A DNA stretch of 64,000 nucleotides, taken from the NCBI GenBank assembly GCA_937996235.1, contig CALKVK010000016.1, positions 62,001-126,000 of the forward strand. Reading direction: 5' to 3'. This DNA comes from an uncultured bacterium. Lineage in GTDB: Bacteria; Planctomycetota; JAJSAM01; JAJVHW01. Position numbers and translations under genes: made by a program. The notes beneath the pieces were generated by a model that ran no database searches, was not told the DNA's origin, and saw nothing but the letters and a program-made list of their open reading frames with translations. Positions 1-8,817 of this stretch are shown here, piece by piece (the first letter of the stretch is position 1; every line of letters starts with the position of its first letter).

Positions 1-1995
1 CGCGTCGAGTCGCGACGGGTCGCCGCCACGGTCGAACAGCAGGTCCGCGAGGAACGCGCGCGCCTCCCCGTCGGTCGGGTCGCCTGCCAGGCGCTCGCGC
101 AGGATCGCCTCGGCGCCCTCGGCGTTCCCCGCGAGCAGCTCGACGCGCGCACGGGCGAGCGGCGCGCTCGCGTCACCGTCGTCCCCCCCGGGCGCGTCCG
201 CGAGGGCGCGCCGCGCCTCCGCGACGTCGCCGCAGAGCGCGAGGAGGACGGCACGCTCGGCCCGGTCCGGGAGCGCCCACGACTCCACGCTGCGGCGCGC
301 CGCCCGGGCCTCGTCGGCGGCGACCAGCGCGGCGACGTACGCGTGACGCAGCGCGGCGGTCGCCGCCGGCCGGGCGACCCACGGCGCGAGGACGCGCGCC
401 GCCTCGAGCGGGGCGCCGTCGGCCACGAGCGTGCGCGCGAGGAGCCACGCGGCGTCCGCGTCGTCGGGGCGCGCGGCGAGCGCGCGCTGCGCGAAGCGGC
501 GGGCCTCGCCGAGGAGCCCCTCGAGGAGCAGCTCGCGCGCGAGCGAGCGCACGGTCGCCGCATCGAGGTCCGGCGCCGCGAGGAGCTCGCCGGCGAGGCG
601 CTCGAGCGCCGCCGCGTCGTGCCGTCTGGCGGCGACGAGCAGCAGCACCACGCGCGCCTCCGCGGACGACGCAGGATCGGCGGCGGCGCGGCGCGCGCTC
701 GCGTCGGCCGCGGCGAAGTCTCCCGCGGCGAGCGCCGCCTGCGCGTCGAGCACGAGCAGTTCCGGGGCGTCGGGCGCCGCCGCACGCAGGCGCGCCGCCG
801 CGGTCCCGAGCGCGCCGCGCCGCGCGAACTCGAGGCGTGCCAGGCGGGAGAGCGAGAAGCGGTCCTCGCGTGCCGCCGCCGCCTTCGACCAGTCCTCCTC
901 GGCCGCATCGAGGTCGCGCGCGAGGAACGCGGCGTCGCCGGCCGCCAGCAGGACGTCGGGATCCTGCGGCGCCGTGCGGCGCATGCTCGCGGCGATCTCG
1001 GCGGCGAGCGGGGCGCCGCCCGCCGCGGCGGCGCGCGCGACGAGCGCCGGCGCGCACGACGGCGGCGTCTCGCGCGACGCGGCGCAGTCGCGCAGCACGC
1101 GCGCCGCCCCCGCCGCGTCGCCGTCGCGGAGCTGCGCCGTGGCCAGCGCGAGAGCGAGCTCGGGATCCGGGCGCAGCGCGAGCGCTCGCTCGAGCGCCGG
1201 GCGCGGCTCGCCGAGCGGCGGCGACGCGAACGTGAGCGCGAGCGCGAGCCCGTGCGCCGCGGTCGCGTCGTCGGGCTCCTCGGCGAGGCGCTCCGTCGCC
1301 GCCCGCTGCAGCACCTCCCAGAAGGCGCGCGGGACGGCAGCGCCCGCGGGGTCGGCCTGCAGCCGGCAGCGCGCGGCGGCGACGCGCAGGCCGAGCGGAG
1401 CGTCGCGGCGCTCCAGCGCGCGATCGTACGCGGCGACGGCCTCGTCGAGTCGGCCGAGGCGCGAGAGGGCCCAGGCCTCGACGTCGCGCGCCCGCACACC
1501 GGCTGCCTGCGCGTGCTCGAGTGCGGCGGTGACGTCTCCCGAGAGCGCCGCGCGCCGCGCCAGGATCTCGTGCGCGACGGCATCGCCGGCGTCGGACGCG
1601 AGCAGACCCTCCGCGAGCGACCGCGCCTCGTCCGCGTCGCCCTGCGCCGTGAGGCCGAGCGCGAGCAGCCGCCGCGCGCGGACGTCGTCCGGCCGGTCCC
1701 GCAGGATCGCGCGCGCCGCGGCGACGGCGTCGGCCGTGCGCCCGTCCTCGAGTGCGGTGTTCCCCCGGGCGAGGAGCTCGGAGCGCCCCTTCGCCGCCGC
1801 GTGACGGACGAGCGCGTAGCCGAGCGCGAGCCCGCCGACGAGCAGCACGGCCGCACCGAGGACGAGGCGCCGACGACGTCCGCGCCCGCGGCGCGGGGCC
1901 GGACGGTCGCGGCCGCACGCGGCGCAGCGCGCGGCGTCCGCGGCCAGATCGGCGCCGCAGTAGCACGTCCGCAGCCCTGTCTCGCTCGCTGTCAC
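1..1995 (-). CDS. TPR-like membrane protein with N-terminal zinc ribbon (3' end outside window)
   Basis: The frame read from a GTG at 1995 stays open to the window edge (665 codons seen, no stop), so the C-terminus is missing. The start is supported by a GAGGAG site six bases upstream. Residues 11-27 hold a small zinc-ribbon signature (C11, C13, C24, C27). An Arg-rich stretch and one hydrophobic segment (about residues 44-63) follow, then several hundred residues of Ala/Leu/Arg/Asp-rich helical repeats with TPR-like spacing, for example paired helices around GRLDEAVAAYDRALERRD. This layout fits a protein anchored by one membrane segment, with the zinc ribbon in the cytoplasm and the TPR array outside; topology is inferred. 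TPR arrays usually mediate protein-protein contacts. No catalytic motif is visible and no specific function is assigned. Confidence 0.7.
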   Translation of the reverse strand, partial: MTASETGLRTCYCGADLAADAARCAACGRDRPAPRRGRGRRRRLVLGAAVLLVGGLALGYALVRHAAAKGRSELLARGNTALEDGRTADAVAAARAILRDRPDDVRARRLLALGLTAQGDADEARSLAEGLLASDAGDAVAHEILARRAALSGDVTAALEHAQAAGVRARDVEAWALSRLGRLDEAVAAYDRALERRDAPLGLRVAAARCRLQADPAGAAVPRAFWEVLQRAATERLAEEPDDATAAHGLALALTFASPPLGEPRPALERALALRPDPELALALATAQLRDGDAAGAARVLRDCAASRETPPSCAPALVARAAAAGGAPLAAEIAASMRRTAPQDPDVLLAAGDAAFLARDLDAAEEDWSKAAAAREDRFSLSRLARLEFARRGALGTAAARLRAAAPDAPELLVLDAQAALAAGDFAAADASARRAAADPASSAEARVVLLLVAARRHDAAALERLAGELLAAPDLDAATVRSLARELLLEGLLGEARRFAQRALAARPDDADAAWLLARTLVADGAPLEAARVLAPWVARPAATAALRHAYVAALVAADEARAARRSVESWALPDRAERAVLLALCGDVAEARRALADAPGGDDGDASAPLARARVELLAGNAEGAEAILRERLAGDPTDGEARAFLADLLFDRGGDPSRLDA

Positions 1996-2148
1996 GCGCG
2001 TCTCCTCGGCACCTCGTCGCGGGACCGTCTTGTAGCGCCCGGGGCGGACCCGCCGCAGTCGTGGCCGATCGCGTTCAATTCGCGGCGCCGATCGGTCGAT
2101 AGCCGAGGAGTCGTCGTATCGGCACGGGACGGGACGGGAGGGCGCGTG

Positions 2149-2775
2149 ATGTCGTCACGGAAGTTGGATGCGAAGCTCGCTGCGTACACTGCGGCCGCGG
2201 GAGCGGCGGCCGCGTTCGCCGCGACACCGGCCGAGGCCGCGGTCGTCTACACCGACATCGCCGACGTCACGCTGAACCACGGCGATACGTTCTCGATCGA
2301 CTTCGACGGCGACACGGACAACGACATCACGATCTCGGGCGGCTCGACGAGCTTCAACCAGATCAAGACGGGCTCCGTCCTCGGCACCGTCACGTCCAAC
2401 GACAACGCCCTCGCACTCCCGGCGGGCTTCGTCGTGGGACCGGCTCCGGCAACCGGCAGCTTCGGCGCGGCGTTCGACCTCTGGTCGCAGAGCGACTACC
2501 TGTACGGCAACTGGATCAACGTCTCGAACCGCTACCTCGGCGTGCGCTTCTCGATCAGCGGCGCGACGCACTACGGCTGGGTGCGGATGTCCACGGTGAA
2601 CACCGACACCGTCACCATCCACGACTACGCCTACGAGACGCTCGCCGACACGCCGATCGTCACCGGCATCACCGCCGTGCCGGAGCCGGGCACCCTCGCC
2701 CTCTTCGCGAGCGGCGCCGCCGGGCTGATCGCGCTCCGTCGCCGCCGCCGCAAGGCCGCGACGGCGGCGGCCTGA
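2149..2775 (+). CDS. PEP-CTERM sorting-domain protein, copy 1
   Basis: This is a 208-residue exported protein. It has an N-terminal signal peptide (Ala-rich, ending near the AEA at about residue 29) and a beta-rich middle that begins VVYTDIADVTLNHGDTF. The C-terminus is a classical PEP-CTERM signal: VPEPGTLALFASG, a hydrophobic stretch, then an Arg-rich tail. In the known system such proteins are recognised by an exosortase and delivered to the cell surface or extracellular matrix; no exosortase gene lies in this window. The ATG at 2149 sits downstream of a GGGAGG run. A close paralogue lies about 1 kb downstream, beyond a GNAT-like gene, and the two share an 87-bp block of identical DNA. The middle domain resembles other PEP-CTERM beta-sandwich proteins, but its ligand is unknown. 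Confidence 0.9.
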   Translation: MSSRKLDAKLAAYTAAAGAAAAFAATPAEAAVVYTDIADVTLNHGDTFSIDFDGDTDNDITISGGSTSFNQIKTGSVLGTVTSNDNALALPAGFVVGPAPATGSFGAAFDLWSQSDYLYGNWINVSNRYLGVRFSISGATHYGWVRMSTVNTDTVTIHDYAYETLADTPIVTGITAVPEPGTLALFASGAAGLIALRRRRRKAATAAA

Positions 2776-2813
2776 CGCTCGGCGCAACCGGCGCCGACAG
2801 AGCTGCCGCGAGC

Positions 2814-2819
2814 TACCCT
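2814..2819 (+). promoter_or_regulatory. TAnnnT -10 box, probable leaderless promoter
   Basis: TACCCT lies 8 bases before the GTG at 2828, and no Shine-Dalgarno sequence is present between them. At that spacing transcription would begin at or next to the start codon. This is one of about eleven such arrangements in the window. Confidence 0.45.
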
Positions 2820-2827
2820 CGTCGCAC

Positions 2828-3739
2828 GTGAGCGGCGACTCCTCCGCGCGACGCCCTGACGTGCACGTGCGCGCGCCCGAGCACGCGATCGAGCACGAGC
2901 TCCTGCGTCGCTGGCTGCCGCGCTGCTTCCGCGGCGGCCCGCCCGCGGCCATGTGGCTCGCGCTCGACGCCGAGACGCGGGGCTGGCTCGGCGGCGCGAC
3001 CCTGGACACGCGGGGGCACCTCGGCCTGCACGTGCTCGCCGACGCTCGACGGAACAGCGTGACGGAGCTGGCGCGCGTCGCTCTCGCACACGCCCGCGAT
3101 CACGGACTCGCGCACGTGCGCTGCGTCCGCCCGGTCACGGTCGGCGGACGGCGTCACGCCGCGTTGACGGAGCTCGGCTTCGTCGAGCGCGACCGCGTCG
3201 AGCACGTCGCGGTCGACGTGCGCGTGGCGCACGCGCGCCTTGCGCCGCTCGTCGCGCGCCACGCCGCGCGTCCGTCGCGCGCCGCACGCCATGCGCTCCG
3301 TCCGCTCGCCGCCGCCACACCGTCGGAACGCGCGCAGCTCGCGGCACTGCTCTCGTCCGAGTTCGGACGCCGGTTCGCACCGCACGCCCGCGACGTCGCG
3401 GAGGGCGGAACGCGCTACGACGCGGCCCTGTCGCACCTCGCGACGGCGGGCGGAGACGTCCACGCGGCGCTCCTCGTGCGCGCGGTCCGCGGACACATCG
3501 ACGTGGATGCGTGGGTGGCCTCTCCCCGGCACCGCGGAACGCGTGCGCACGTCCCGCTGCTCGCCGAGGTGCTCTCCGCCGCCCTCGCGCGCGGCAGCGC
3601 CGACCTGACGTGGTCGTTCGCGCCGACGCGCCACGGACATACCGCCGCCCTCGCCGCGCGACTCGGCGCGACGCCGCTCCCCGCGCGCTGCGTCCTCGAG
3701 TTCGCGATTTCGCGGGCGCAGCCGATACGGCGTGTCTAG
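2828..3739 (+). CDS. GNAT-like acetyltransferase-fold protein
   Basis: This 303-residue cytoplasmic protein has no signal peptide. It looks like two GNAT-like halves. The first ends with a characteristic AALTELGFVERD segment (about residues 113-124), which matches the beta-strand/helix ending of N-acetyltransferase domains. The second ends with LAARLGATPLPARCVLEFA. The first half also contains ARVALAHARDHGLAHVRCV, in the position of the helix that packs against the acetyl-CoA site. The canonical R/Q-x-x-G-x-G/A pyrophosphate loop is not clear, so enzymatic activity is uncertain. It starts at a GTG with no Shine-Dalgarno. It stands between two PEP-CTERM paralogues, and its stop codon overlaps the -10-like box of the next gene. 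GNAT membership is moderately sure; the substrate is unknown. Confidence 0.55.
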   Translation: MSGDSSARRPDVHVRAPEHAIEHELLRRWLPRCFRGGPPAAMWLALDAETRGWLGGATLDTRGHLGLHVLADARRNSVTELARVALAHARDHGLAHVRCVRPVTVGGRRHAALTELGFVERDRVEHVAVDVRVAHARLAPLVARHAARPSRAARHALRPLAAATPSERAQLAALLSSEFGRRFAPHARDVAEGGTRYDAALSHLATAGGDVHAALLVRAVRGHIDVDAWVASPRHRGTRAHVPLLAEVLSAALARGSADLTWSFAPTRHGHTAALAARLGATPLPARCVLEFAISRAQPIRRV

Positions 3740-3742
3740 CCT
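3737..3742 (+). promoter_or_regulatory. Candidate -10 box for second PEP-CTERM gene
   Basis: TAGCCT overlaps the TAG stop of the upstream gene and precedes the ATG at 3779. It leaves a leader of about 30 bases that contains AGGAGG (3767-3772), so this promoter is not leaderless. Confidence 0.35.
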
Positions 3743-3778
3743 CGCCCCCTCGGCGCGTCCCCCGCGAGGAGGTGAGTG

Positions 3779-4405
3779 ATGGAGCGAGGTCGCCTGGATC
3801 GTCGGATCGGCGCGTACACGGCGGCGGCGAGTGCGGCTCTCGCGTTCGGTGCGACGCAGGCCGAGGCCGCGGTCGTCTACACCGACATCGCCGACGTCAC
3901 GCTGAACCACGGCGATACGTTCTCGATCGACTTCGACGGCGACACCGTCAACGACATCACGATCTCGGGCGGCTCGACCTACTTCAACCAGATCTCAACC
4001 GGTTCCGTCCTCGGCACGTCCTCCATCAACGACAACGCGCTCGCGCTGCCGGCGGGGTTCGTCGTGGGTCCCGCTCCGACGACCGGCAGCTTCGGCCCGG
4101 GCTACGACCTCTGGCAGAAGAGCGACTACGGCTACTACGGCAACTGGATCAACGTCTCGAACCGCTACCTCGGCGTGCGCTTCACGATCGGCGGCGCGAC
4201 GCACTACGGCTGGGTGCGCATGTCCACGGTGAACACCGACACCGTGACCATCCACGACTTCGCCTACGAGTCCCTGGCGGACACGCCCATCGTCACCGGC
4301 ATCACCGCCGTCCCGGAGCCGGGCACCCTCGCGCTCTTCGCGAGCGGCGCCGCCGGACTCATCGCGCTCCGTCGTCGCCGCCGCAAGGCCGCGCCCATCG
4401 CGTGA
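3779..4405 (+). CDS. PEP-CTERM sorting-domain protein, copy 2
   Basis: This 208-residue paralogue of the gene at 2149 has the same signal peptide, beta-rich body and C-terminal VPEPGTLALFASG / Arg-rich sorting signal. A GTG lies one codon upstream at 3776, but the AGGAGG at 3767-3772 is only three bases from it and an ideal six bases from the ATG at 3779, so the ATG is chosen. Differences from copy 1 cluster in the signal peptide and in a stretch near the middle, where copy 2 has YYGNWINV and copy 1 has YGNWINV. The protein is expected to be secreted and anchored or released by an exosortase system encoded elsewhere. It ends 28 bases before the next gene. Confidence 0.9.
   Translation: MERGRLDRRIGAYTAAASAALAFGATQAEAAVVYTDIADVTLNHGDTFSIDFDGDTVNDITISGGSTYFNQISTGSVLGTSSINDNALALPAGFVVGPAPTTGSFGPGYDLWQKSDYGYYGNWINVSNRYLGVRFTIGGATHYGWVRMSTVNTDTVTIHDFAYESLADTPIVTGITAVPEPGTLALFASGAAGLIALRRRRRKAAPIA
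3859..3945 (+). repeat. 87-bp exact direct repeat shared with 2229-2315
   Basis: The 87 bases are identical to 2229-2315 in the first PEP-CTERM gene. They encode the end of the signal peptide and the first strands of the mature protein. Identity at all synonymous positions within otherwise diverged paralogues indicates recent duplication or gene conversion. Confidence 0.85.
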
Positions 4406-4433
4406 CTGTGCCCGCGACCGCACATCCGCTCGC

Positions 4434-7232
4434 GTGACCACGCCGCGCCGCCAGGTGCTCGTCGTCGGCTGGGACGCCGCCGACTGGAAGGTCATCCGCC
4501 CGCTCGTGGCGGCGGGGGAGATGCCGCACCTCGCGCGCCTCCTCGAAGGGGGCGCGGCGGGCAACCTCGCGACCATCCGCCCCGTGTTCTCGCCGATGGT
4601 GTGGACGTCCATCGCCACGGGCAAGCGACCGTTCAAGCACGGCGTCCTCGGCTTCACCGAGCGCGACCCGATCTCCGGCGGCGCGCGGCCGGTGACGAGC
4701 CTCGGCCGGACGACGAAGGCGCTGTGGAACATCACGACGCAGGTCGGCCTCGACGCGCTCGTCGTGGGCTGGTGGCCGACCCAGCCCGCGGAGCAGATCC
4801 GCGGCGTGATGGTGTCGGATGCGTTCCAGAAGATCGCCGGACGCGCGGACGCGCCGTGGCCCGTGCCCGCCGGCGCCGTGCATCCGCCCGCTCTGATCGC
4901 GCGCCTCGCGGAGCTGCGCGTGCACCCCGAGGAGATGGACGAGTGGGCGCTCGGCCCGTTCGTGCCGCGTCTCGCCGAGGTGGACCAGGAGAGCGACCAC
5001 CGCCTCGAGTCGATCGCGCGCATCCTGAGCGAGTGCACGACGGTGCAGGCGGTCGCGACGGCCCTCCTCGCGAACGAGCCGTGGGATCTCGCGTGCGTCT
5101 ACTTCGACGCCATCGACCACTTCTGCCACGGCTTCATGCGCTACCACCCGCCGCGCATGCAGAACGTCTCGGAGCGCGACCACGAGCTCTACAAGGACGT
5201 CGTCAACGGCGGCTACCGCTACCACGACATGCTGCTCGGGACGCTGCTCCGGCTCGCGGGCGAGGACACGACGGTCGTGATCGTCTCCGACCACGGGTTC
5301 CACTCGGACCACCTGCGGCCGGTGCAGCGCTCGGTCGATCCCGCCGGGCCGGCCGACGAGCACCGCGACATCGGCATCGTGGTGCTGCACGGACCCGGTG
5401 TGCGGAAGGGCGTCACGCTCGAGGGCGCGAGCGTGCTCGACATCGCGCCCACCGTGCTCCACCTGCTCGGACTCGCGGTCGGCGACGACATGGACGGGCG
5501 CGTGCTCGCGGCGGCGCTCGCGGAGGAGCGTCCCGTCGAGCACATCCCGAGCTGGGACCTGGTGCCCGGCGAGTGCGGCATGCACGATCCCGACGCGCGC
5601 ATCGACCCGGGCGAGGGCAGCGCGACGCTCGACCAGCTCGTGGCGCTCGGCTACGTGGACGCGCCCGACGCGAACCTCGAGCGCGCCTCGCGCGACGCCG
5701 CGCGCGAGCAGACCTACAACCTCGCGCGCGCCTACATGGACGGCAACCGCCACCGCGACGCGCTCCCGCTCTTCGAGGCGCTGTGGGAGGAGTTCCCGGC
5801 CGAGCACCGCTTCGGCGTCGCGACGGTCCGCTGCCGCGCCGCGCTGCGCGACGCGAGCGGCGCCCGCGCGGCGTTCGGGCTGCTCGTCGCGCGCAAGCAC
5901 GAGGACATGGAGCGCGCCCGCGAGGAGCTGCGCGAGTTCCACGAGGAGCACCGCGACACGCCGGCGGCCGACGTCGCCGAACACGACCGCCGCCGCTACC
6001 GGAGGCTGCGTGCGCGCATGGGCCACAGCCGCAGCGGCCTCGCGCTGCTCGAGGCGCACGTCGCGCTCGCGGAGCGGAAGCCGGAGACGGCTCTCGCCCT
6101 GCTGCGCGCGGTCGAGCAGATCGATCCCACGTCTCCGCTCGTGCACCTCTCGCTCGGCGCGACCTACCTGCGCATGCGCCGCCCGGAGCACGCGGAGGCG
6201 GCGTTCCGACGCGTCCTCGCGGCCGACCCCGAGCACGCGGGCGCGCTCATCGGTCTCGCGCGCGCCCTGCTCCGCCGCCGCCAGTGGAGCGCCGCCGCCG
6301 ACGTCGCACTCTCCGCCGCGGCGTTGCGCCACCAGGACGTGCAGCCGCACCTCCTGCTCGGCGCGGCGCTCCAGCGTCTGCGCCGCCCGCGTGACGCGGT
6401 CTCCGCGCTGCGCACGGCCGTCGCGCTGAACCCGCAGAGAGCGCGCGCGCACACGCGGCTCATGCTCCTGCACAACGAGCTGTTCGAGCCGGAGCTCGCG
6501 CTCCGTCACAAGCGGCTCGCGGAACAGGCCCGTGCGCTCGCGCCGCCGGCGCCGCCGCGCGCCTCGGGCGCCGTCGAGCCCGACGGCGAGGACGACGTCG
6601 CGGCCGCCGCGCCGCGGCCGCTCGAAGGCGGCCCGCCGCCGGCCGACCGCGGCGCGTACACGGTCGTCGTCTCGGGCCTCCCGCGCTCCGGCACGTCGCT
6701 CGTGATGCAGATGCTCGTGGCGGGCGGGCTCCCGGCGTGGACCGACGGCGCGCGCACGCCCGACGAGGACAACCCGCGGGGCTACTTCGAGCACGCGGCC
6801 GTGCGCGGCATCGCGCGGGAGGCGCGCTGGCTCGGCGAGACGCCCGGCCACGCCGTGAAGATCGTCGCGCCGCTCCTCGGGTACGTCCCGGCCGACGCGC
6901 CGGTGCGCGTCGTCTTCGTGGAGCGCGACGTGGACGAGGTGGCCGCCTCGCAGCGCGCCATGCTGGCGCGCCACGGCGCCCGCGGCGGCGGGGAGTCGCA
7001 GCTCCGGCTCGCGCGGCAGCTCCGGCGACAGTTGCGCGGTGCCCTCGCGCGCCTCGCGGCCCGCGAGACGCCGACGTGCATCGTGCGCCACCGCGACTGC
7101 ATCGCCGATCCGGACGCGGTCGCCCGGCGCATCGCGGCGTTCGTGGGCGGTCCGCTCGACGCCGCGGCGATGGCGCGCGTCGTCGATCCGCGACTGCACC
7201 GGCAGCACGCGCCGGACGCGGCCGCGACGTAG
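4434..7232 (+). CDS. Alkaline-phosphatase-fold / TPR / sulfotransferase fusion protein
   Basis: A 932-residue protein with three parts. Residues 1-400 are a type I phosphodiesterase/nucleotide pyrophosphatase (alkaline phosphatase superfamily) domain, with metal ligand D14 in GWDAAD, probable nucleophile T58 in MVWTSIATG, D225/H229 in YFDAIDHF and D286/H287 in VSDHGFHSDH. Residues about 420-720 are TPR-like repeats, including LAYVDAPDANLERA-type helices followed by clear repeats such as PEHAEAAFRRVLAADPEHAGAL. Residues about 740-932 are a P-loop sulfotransferase-like domain with GLPRSGTS at 748-755, the PAPS 5'-phosphosulfate loop. No signal peptide is visible, so the protein is probably cytoplasmic. 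The start is a GTG with no Shine-Dalgarno. Family knowledge suggests modification of, or release of groups from, glycans or lipids, but the substrate is not predictable from sequence. Confidence 0.85.
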   Translation: MTTPRRQVLVVGWDAADWKVIRPLVAAGEMPHLARLLEGGAAGNLATIRPVFSPMVWTSIATGKRPFKHGVLGFTERDPISGGARPVTSLGRTTKALWNITTQVGLDALVVGWWPTQPAEQIRGVMVSDAFQKIAGRADAPWPVPAGAVHPPALIARLAELRVHPEEMDEWALGPFVPRLAEVDQESDHRLESIARILSECTTVQAVATALLANEPWDLACVYFDAIDHFCHGFMRYHPPRMQNVSERDHELYKDVVNGGYRYHDMLLGTLLRLAGEDTTVVIVSDHGFHSDHLRPVQRSVDPAGPADEHRDIGIVVLHGPGVRKGVTLEGASVLDIAPTVLHLLGLAVGDDMDGRVLAAALAEERPVEHIPSWDLVPGECGMHDPDARIDPGEGSATLDQLVALGYVDAPDANLERASRDAAREQTYNLARAYMDGNRHRDALPLFEALWEEFPAEHRFGVATVRCRAALRDASGARAAFGLLVARKHEDMERAREELREFHEEHRDTPAADVAEHDRRRYRRLRARMGHSRSGLALLEAHVALAERKPETALALLRAVEQIDPTSPLVHLSLGATYLRMRRPEHAEAAFRRVLAADPEHAGALIGLARALLRRRQWSAAADVALSAAALRHQDVQPHLLLGAALQRLRRPRDAVSALRTAVALNPQRARAHTRLMLLHNELFEPELALRHKRLAEQARALAPPAPPRASGAVEPDGEDDVAAAAPRPLEGGPPPADRGAYTVVVSGLPRSGTSLVMQMLVAGGLPAWTDGARTPDEDNPRGYFEHAAVRGIAREARWLGETPGHAVKIVAPLLGYVPADAPVRVVFVERDVDEVAASQRAMLARHGARGGGESQLRLARQLRRQLRGALARLAARETPTCIVRHRDCIADPDAVARRIAAFVGGPLDAAAMARVVDPRLHRQHAPDAAAT

Positions 7233-7235
7233 ACT
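7230..7235 (+). promoter_or_regulatory. TAnnnT -10 box, probable leaderless promoter of ABC operon
   Basis: TAGACT lies 6 bases before the ATG at 7242, overlapping the stop codon of the preceding gene. There is no Shine-Dalgarno in the gap. It probably drives the three-gene amino-acid transporter operon. Confidence 0.45.
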
Positions 7236-7241
7236 GCGCGC

Positions 7242-8030
7242 ATGCCGCGCGCGCACCGCGTCCTCCTCCCGCTGCTCCTCGTCTTCCTGGCGACCTGCGG
7301 GCCGCGCGCGCCGGAAGGCGACGGGAGCGACGTGCTGGTCGTCGGCACCGAGGCGGCGTTCCCGCCGTTCGAGTCCGTCGCGGAGGACGGCTCGCTCGAG
7401 GGCTTCGACATCGACCTCGCGCGCGCCCTCGGCGCCGAGCTCGGGCGCCGCGTGGAGTTCCGCAACTGCGAGTTCTCGACGCTCATCCCGGACCTCCAGT
7501 CGGGACGCCTCGACGCCGTCTGCTCCGGCATGAGCCGCACGCCCGAGCGCGCACAGGTCGTGGACTTCTCGCAGCCCTACGTGCGCGTGCCGACCGGCGT
7601 GCTCGTCTCCGCGACGCTCGTGCCCGAGGGCGCGACGCTCGCGGCGCTCGACCGGCCGGACGTCGTCGCCGCCGTGCAGCGCAAGACGACGGGCGAGGAG
7701 AAGACGCGCGCGAACCTGCCGCAGGCGCAGGTGCGCGTCTTCGACCGCGAGGTGGACGCCGCGCAGGAGGTCGCCGACGGGCGCGCGCACGTGTTCGTCT
7801 ACGACATGGTCTCGATCGTGAAGCTGCACGCGCAGCACGCCGCGACGACGCGCATCCTCGACGTCGAGCTCGGCACGGAGCACTACTGCATCGCGTTCGC
7901 GAAGGGCTCGCCGCTCGTGGCGGACGCCGACGCGTTCCTGGCGCGCGAGTCGCGCCCCGGCGGCAAGGTGGACGAACTCCTGCGCCGCTGGCTGACGGAT
8001 CCCGAGCGCTTCCGCGCGGAGCCGCGCTGA
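7242..8030 (+). CDS. Amino-acid ABC transporter substrate-binding lipoprotein
   Basis: A 262-residue family 3 periplasmic solute-binding protein. The signal peptide ends in a lipobox, FLATC, so C19 is the predicted lipidation site. The mature part begins with the typical VLVVGTEAAFPPFESV and continues EGFDIDLARALGAELGRRVEF, the signature of polar amino-acid binding proteins (HisJ/GlnH type). SGMSRTPERAQVVDFSQPY follows, corresponding to the ligand-cleft segment. It is the first gene of a tight operon: the permease starts one base after its stop and the ATPase overlaps the permease. The ligand is a polar amino acid by family; which one cannot be told. Confidence 0.92.
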   Translation: MPRAHRVLLPLLLVFLATCGPRAPEGDGSDVLVVGTEAAFPPFESVAEDGSLEGFDIDLARALGAELGRRVEFRNCEFSTLIPDLQSGRLDAVCSGMSRTPERAQVVDFSQPYVRVPTGVLVSATLVPEGATLAALDRPDVVAAVQRKTTGEEKTRANLPQAQVRVFDREVDAAQEVADGRAHVFVYDMVSIVKLHAQHAATTRILDVELGTEHYCIAFAKGSPLVADADAFLARESRPGGKVDELLRRWLTDPERFRAEPR

Positions 8031-8031
8031 C

Positions 8032-8817
8032 GTGTCGCCCGCCGCGCGCGAGCGCGCGCTGCGCGCGGCCGTGCTGCTCGTCCTCGCGCTCCTGGTCGCC
8101 GGTCTGCTCGCCGCCGCGCCCGGCGAGATCCGCTGGTCGCTGGTCTGGGCGCGCCGCGGCCTCTTCCTCGACGGGCTCCGGCTCACCGCGCTGATCTCCG
8201 CGGGTGCGCTGCTCCTCGGACTTGCGCTCGGCGCCGCGGCGGGCCTCGCGCGCGTCTCCGCCTCGGTCGCGCTCGACCAGGTCGCGCGCACCTACGTCGA
8301 GCTGGTGCGCGGCACCCCGTTCCTGGTCCAGCTCTACGTCTGGTACTGGTGCATCGCGCGGGTGCTGCACCTGAACCAGGCGTTCGGCACGCACGAGGCG
8401 GCGGTCGTCGGGACCGTCGGGCTCGGGGTGTTCGCCGGCGCGTACGTCGCCGAGATCGTGCGGGGCGCCGTGGAGTCGATCGAGCGCGGGCAGTGGGAGG
8501 CGGCGCGCTCGCTCGGGCTGTCGCACGCGCGGACGCTGCGCCACGTGATCCTGCCGCAGTGCGCGCGGCGCCTGCTGCCGCCGCTCACGGGCGAGGCCGT
8601 CTCGCTCGTGAAGGAGAGCTCGCTGCTCTCGATCCTCGGCGTCGCGGAGATCACCTACCACGCCAAGAACCTGCAGGCGCACGAGTACGAGACGTGGGCC
8701 GCGTTCGTCGCGCTCGCCGCGCTCTACCTCACGGTCACGCTGCCGCTGACGCTGCTCGCGCGGCGCCTCGAGCGCCGGCTCGCCGGGCCGCAGCCGATGC
8801 CGGTGACGCGGCTGTGA
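8032..8817 (+). CDS. Amino-acid ABC transporter permease (HisM/GlnP type)
   Basis: This 261-residue inner-membrane permease has about five to six hydrophobic segments. It contains the EAA loop that docks on the ATPase, visible as EAARSLGLSHARTLRHVILPQ, and the family-typical YVELVRGTPFLVQLYVWY early in the protein. It starts at a GTG one base after the binding-protein stop and ends overlapping the ATPase start, so the three subunits are translationally coupled. Subunit order binding protein, permease, ATPase is usual for polar amino-acid uptake systems. A single permease gene implies a homodimeric channel. Confidence 0.92.
   Translation: MSPAARERALRAAVLLVLALLVAGLLAAAPGEIRWSLVWARRGLFLDGLRLTALISAGALLLGLALGAAAGLARVSASVALDQVARTYVELVRGTPFLVQLYVWYWCIARVLHLNQAFGTHEAAVVGTVGLGVFAGAYVAEIVRGAVESIERGQWEAARSLGLSHARTLRHVILPQCARRLLPPLTGEAVSLVKESSLLSILGVAEITYHAKNLQAHEYETWAAFVALAALYLTVTLPLTLLARRLERRLAGPQPMPVTRL

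Noticed and set aside
173..1966. Long Arg/Ala/Pro-rich frames on both strands over the first 2 kb and elsewhere
   Set aside because: At this GC content stops are rare in shadow frames. The real gene at 1-1995 gives a balanced sequence with a zinc ribbon and membrane segment, while the shadows are low-complexity.
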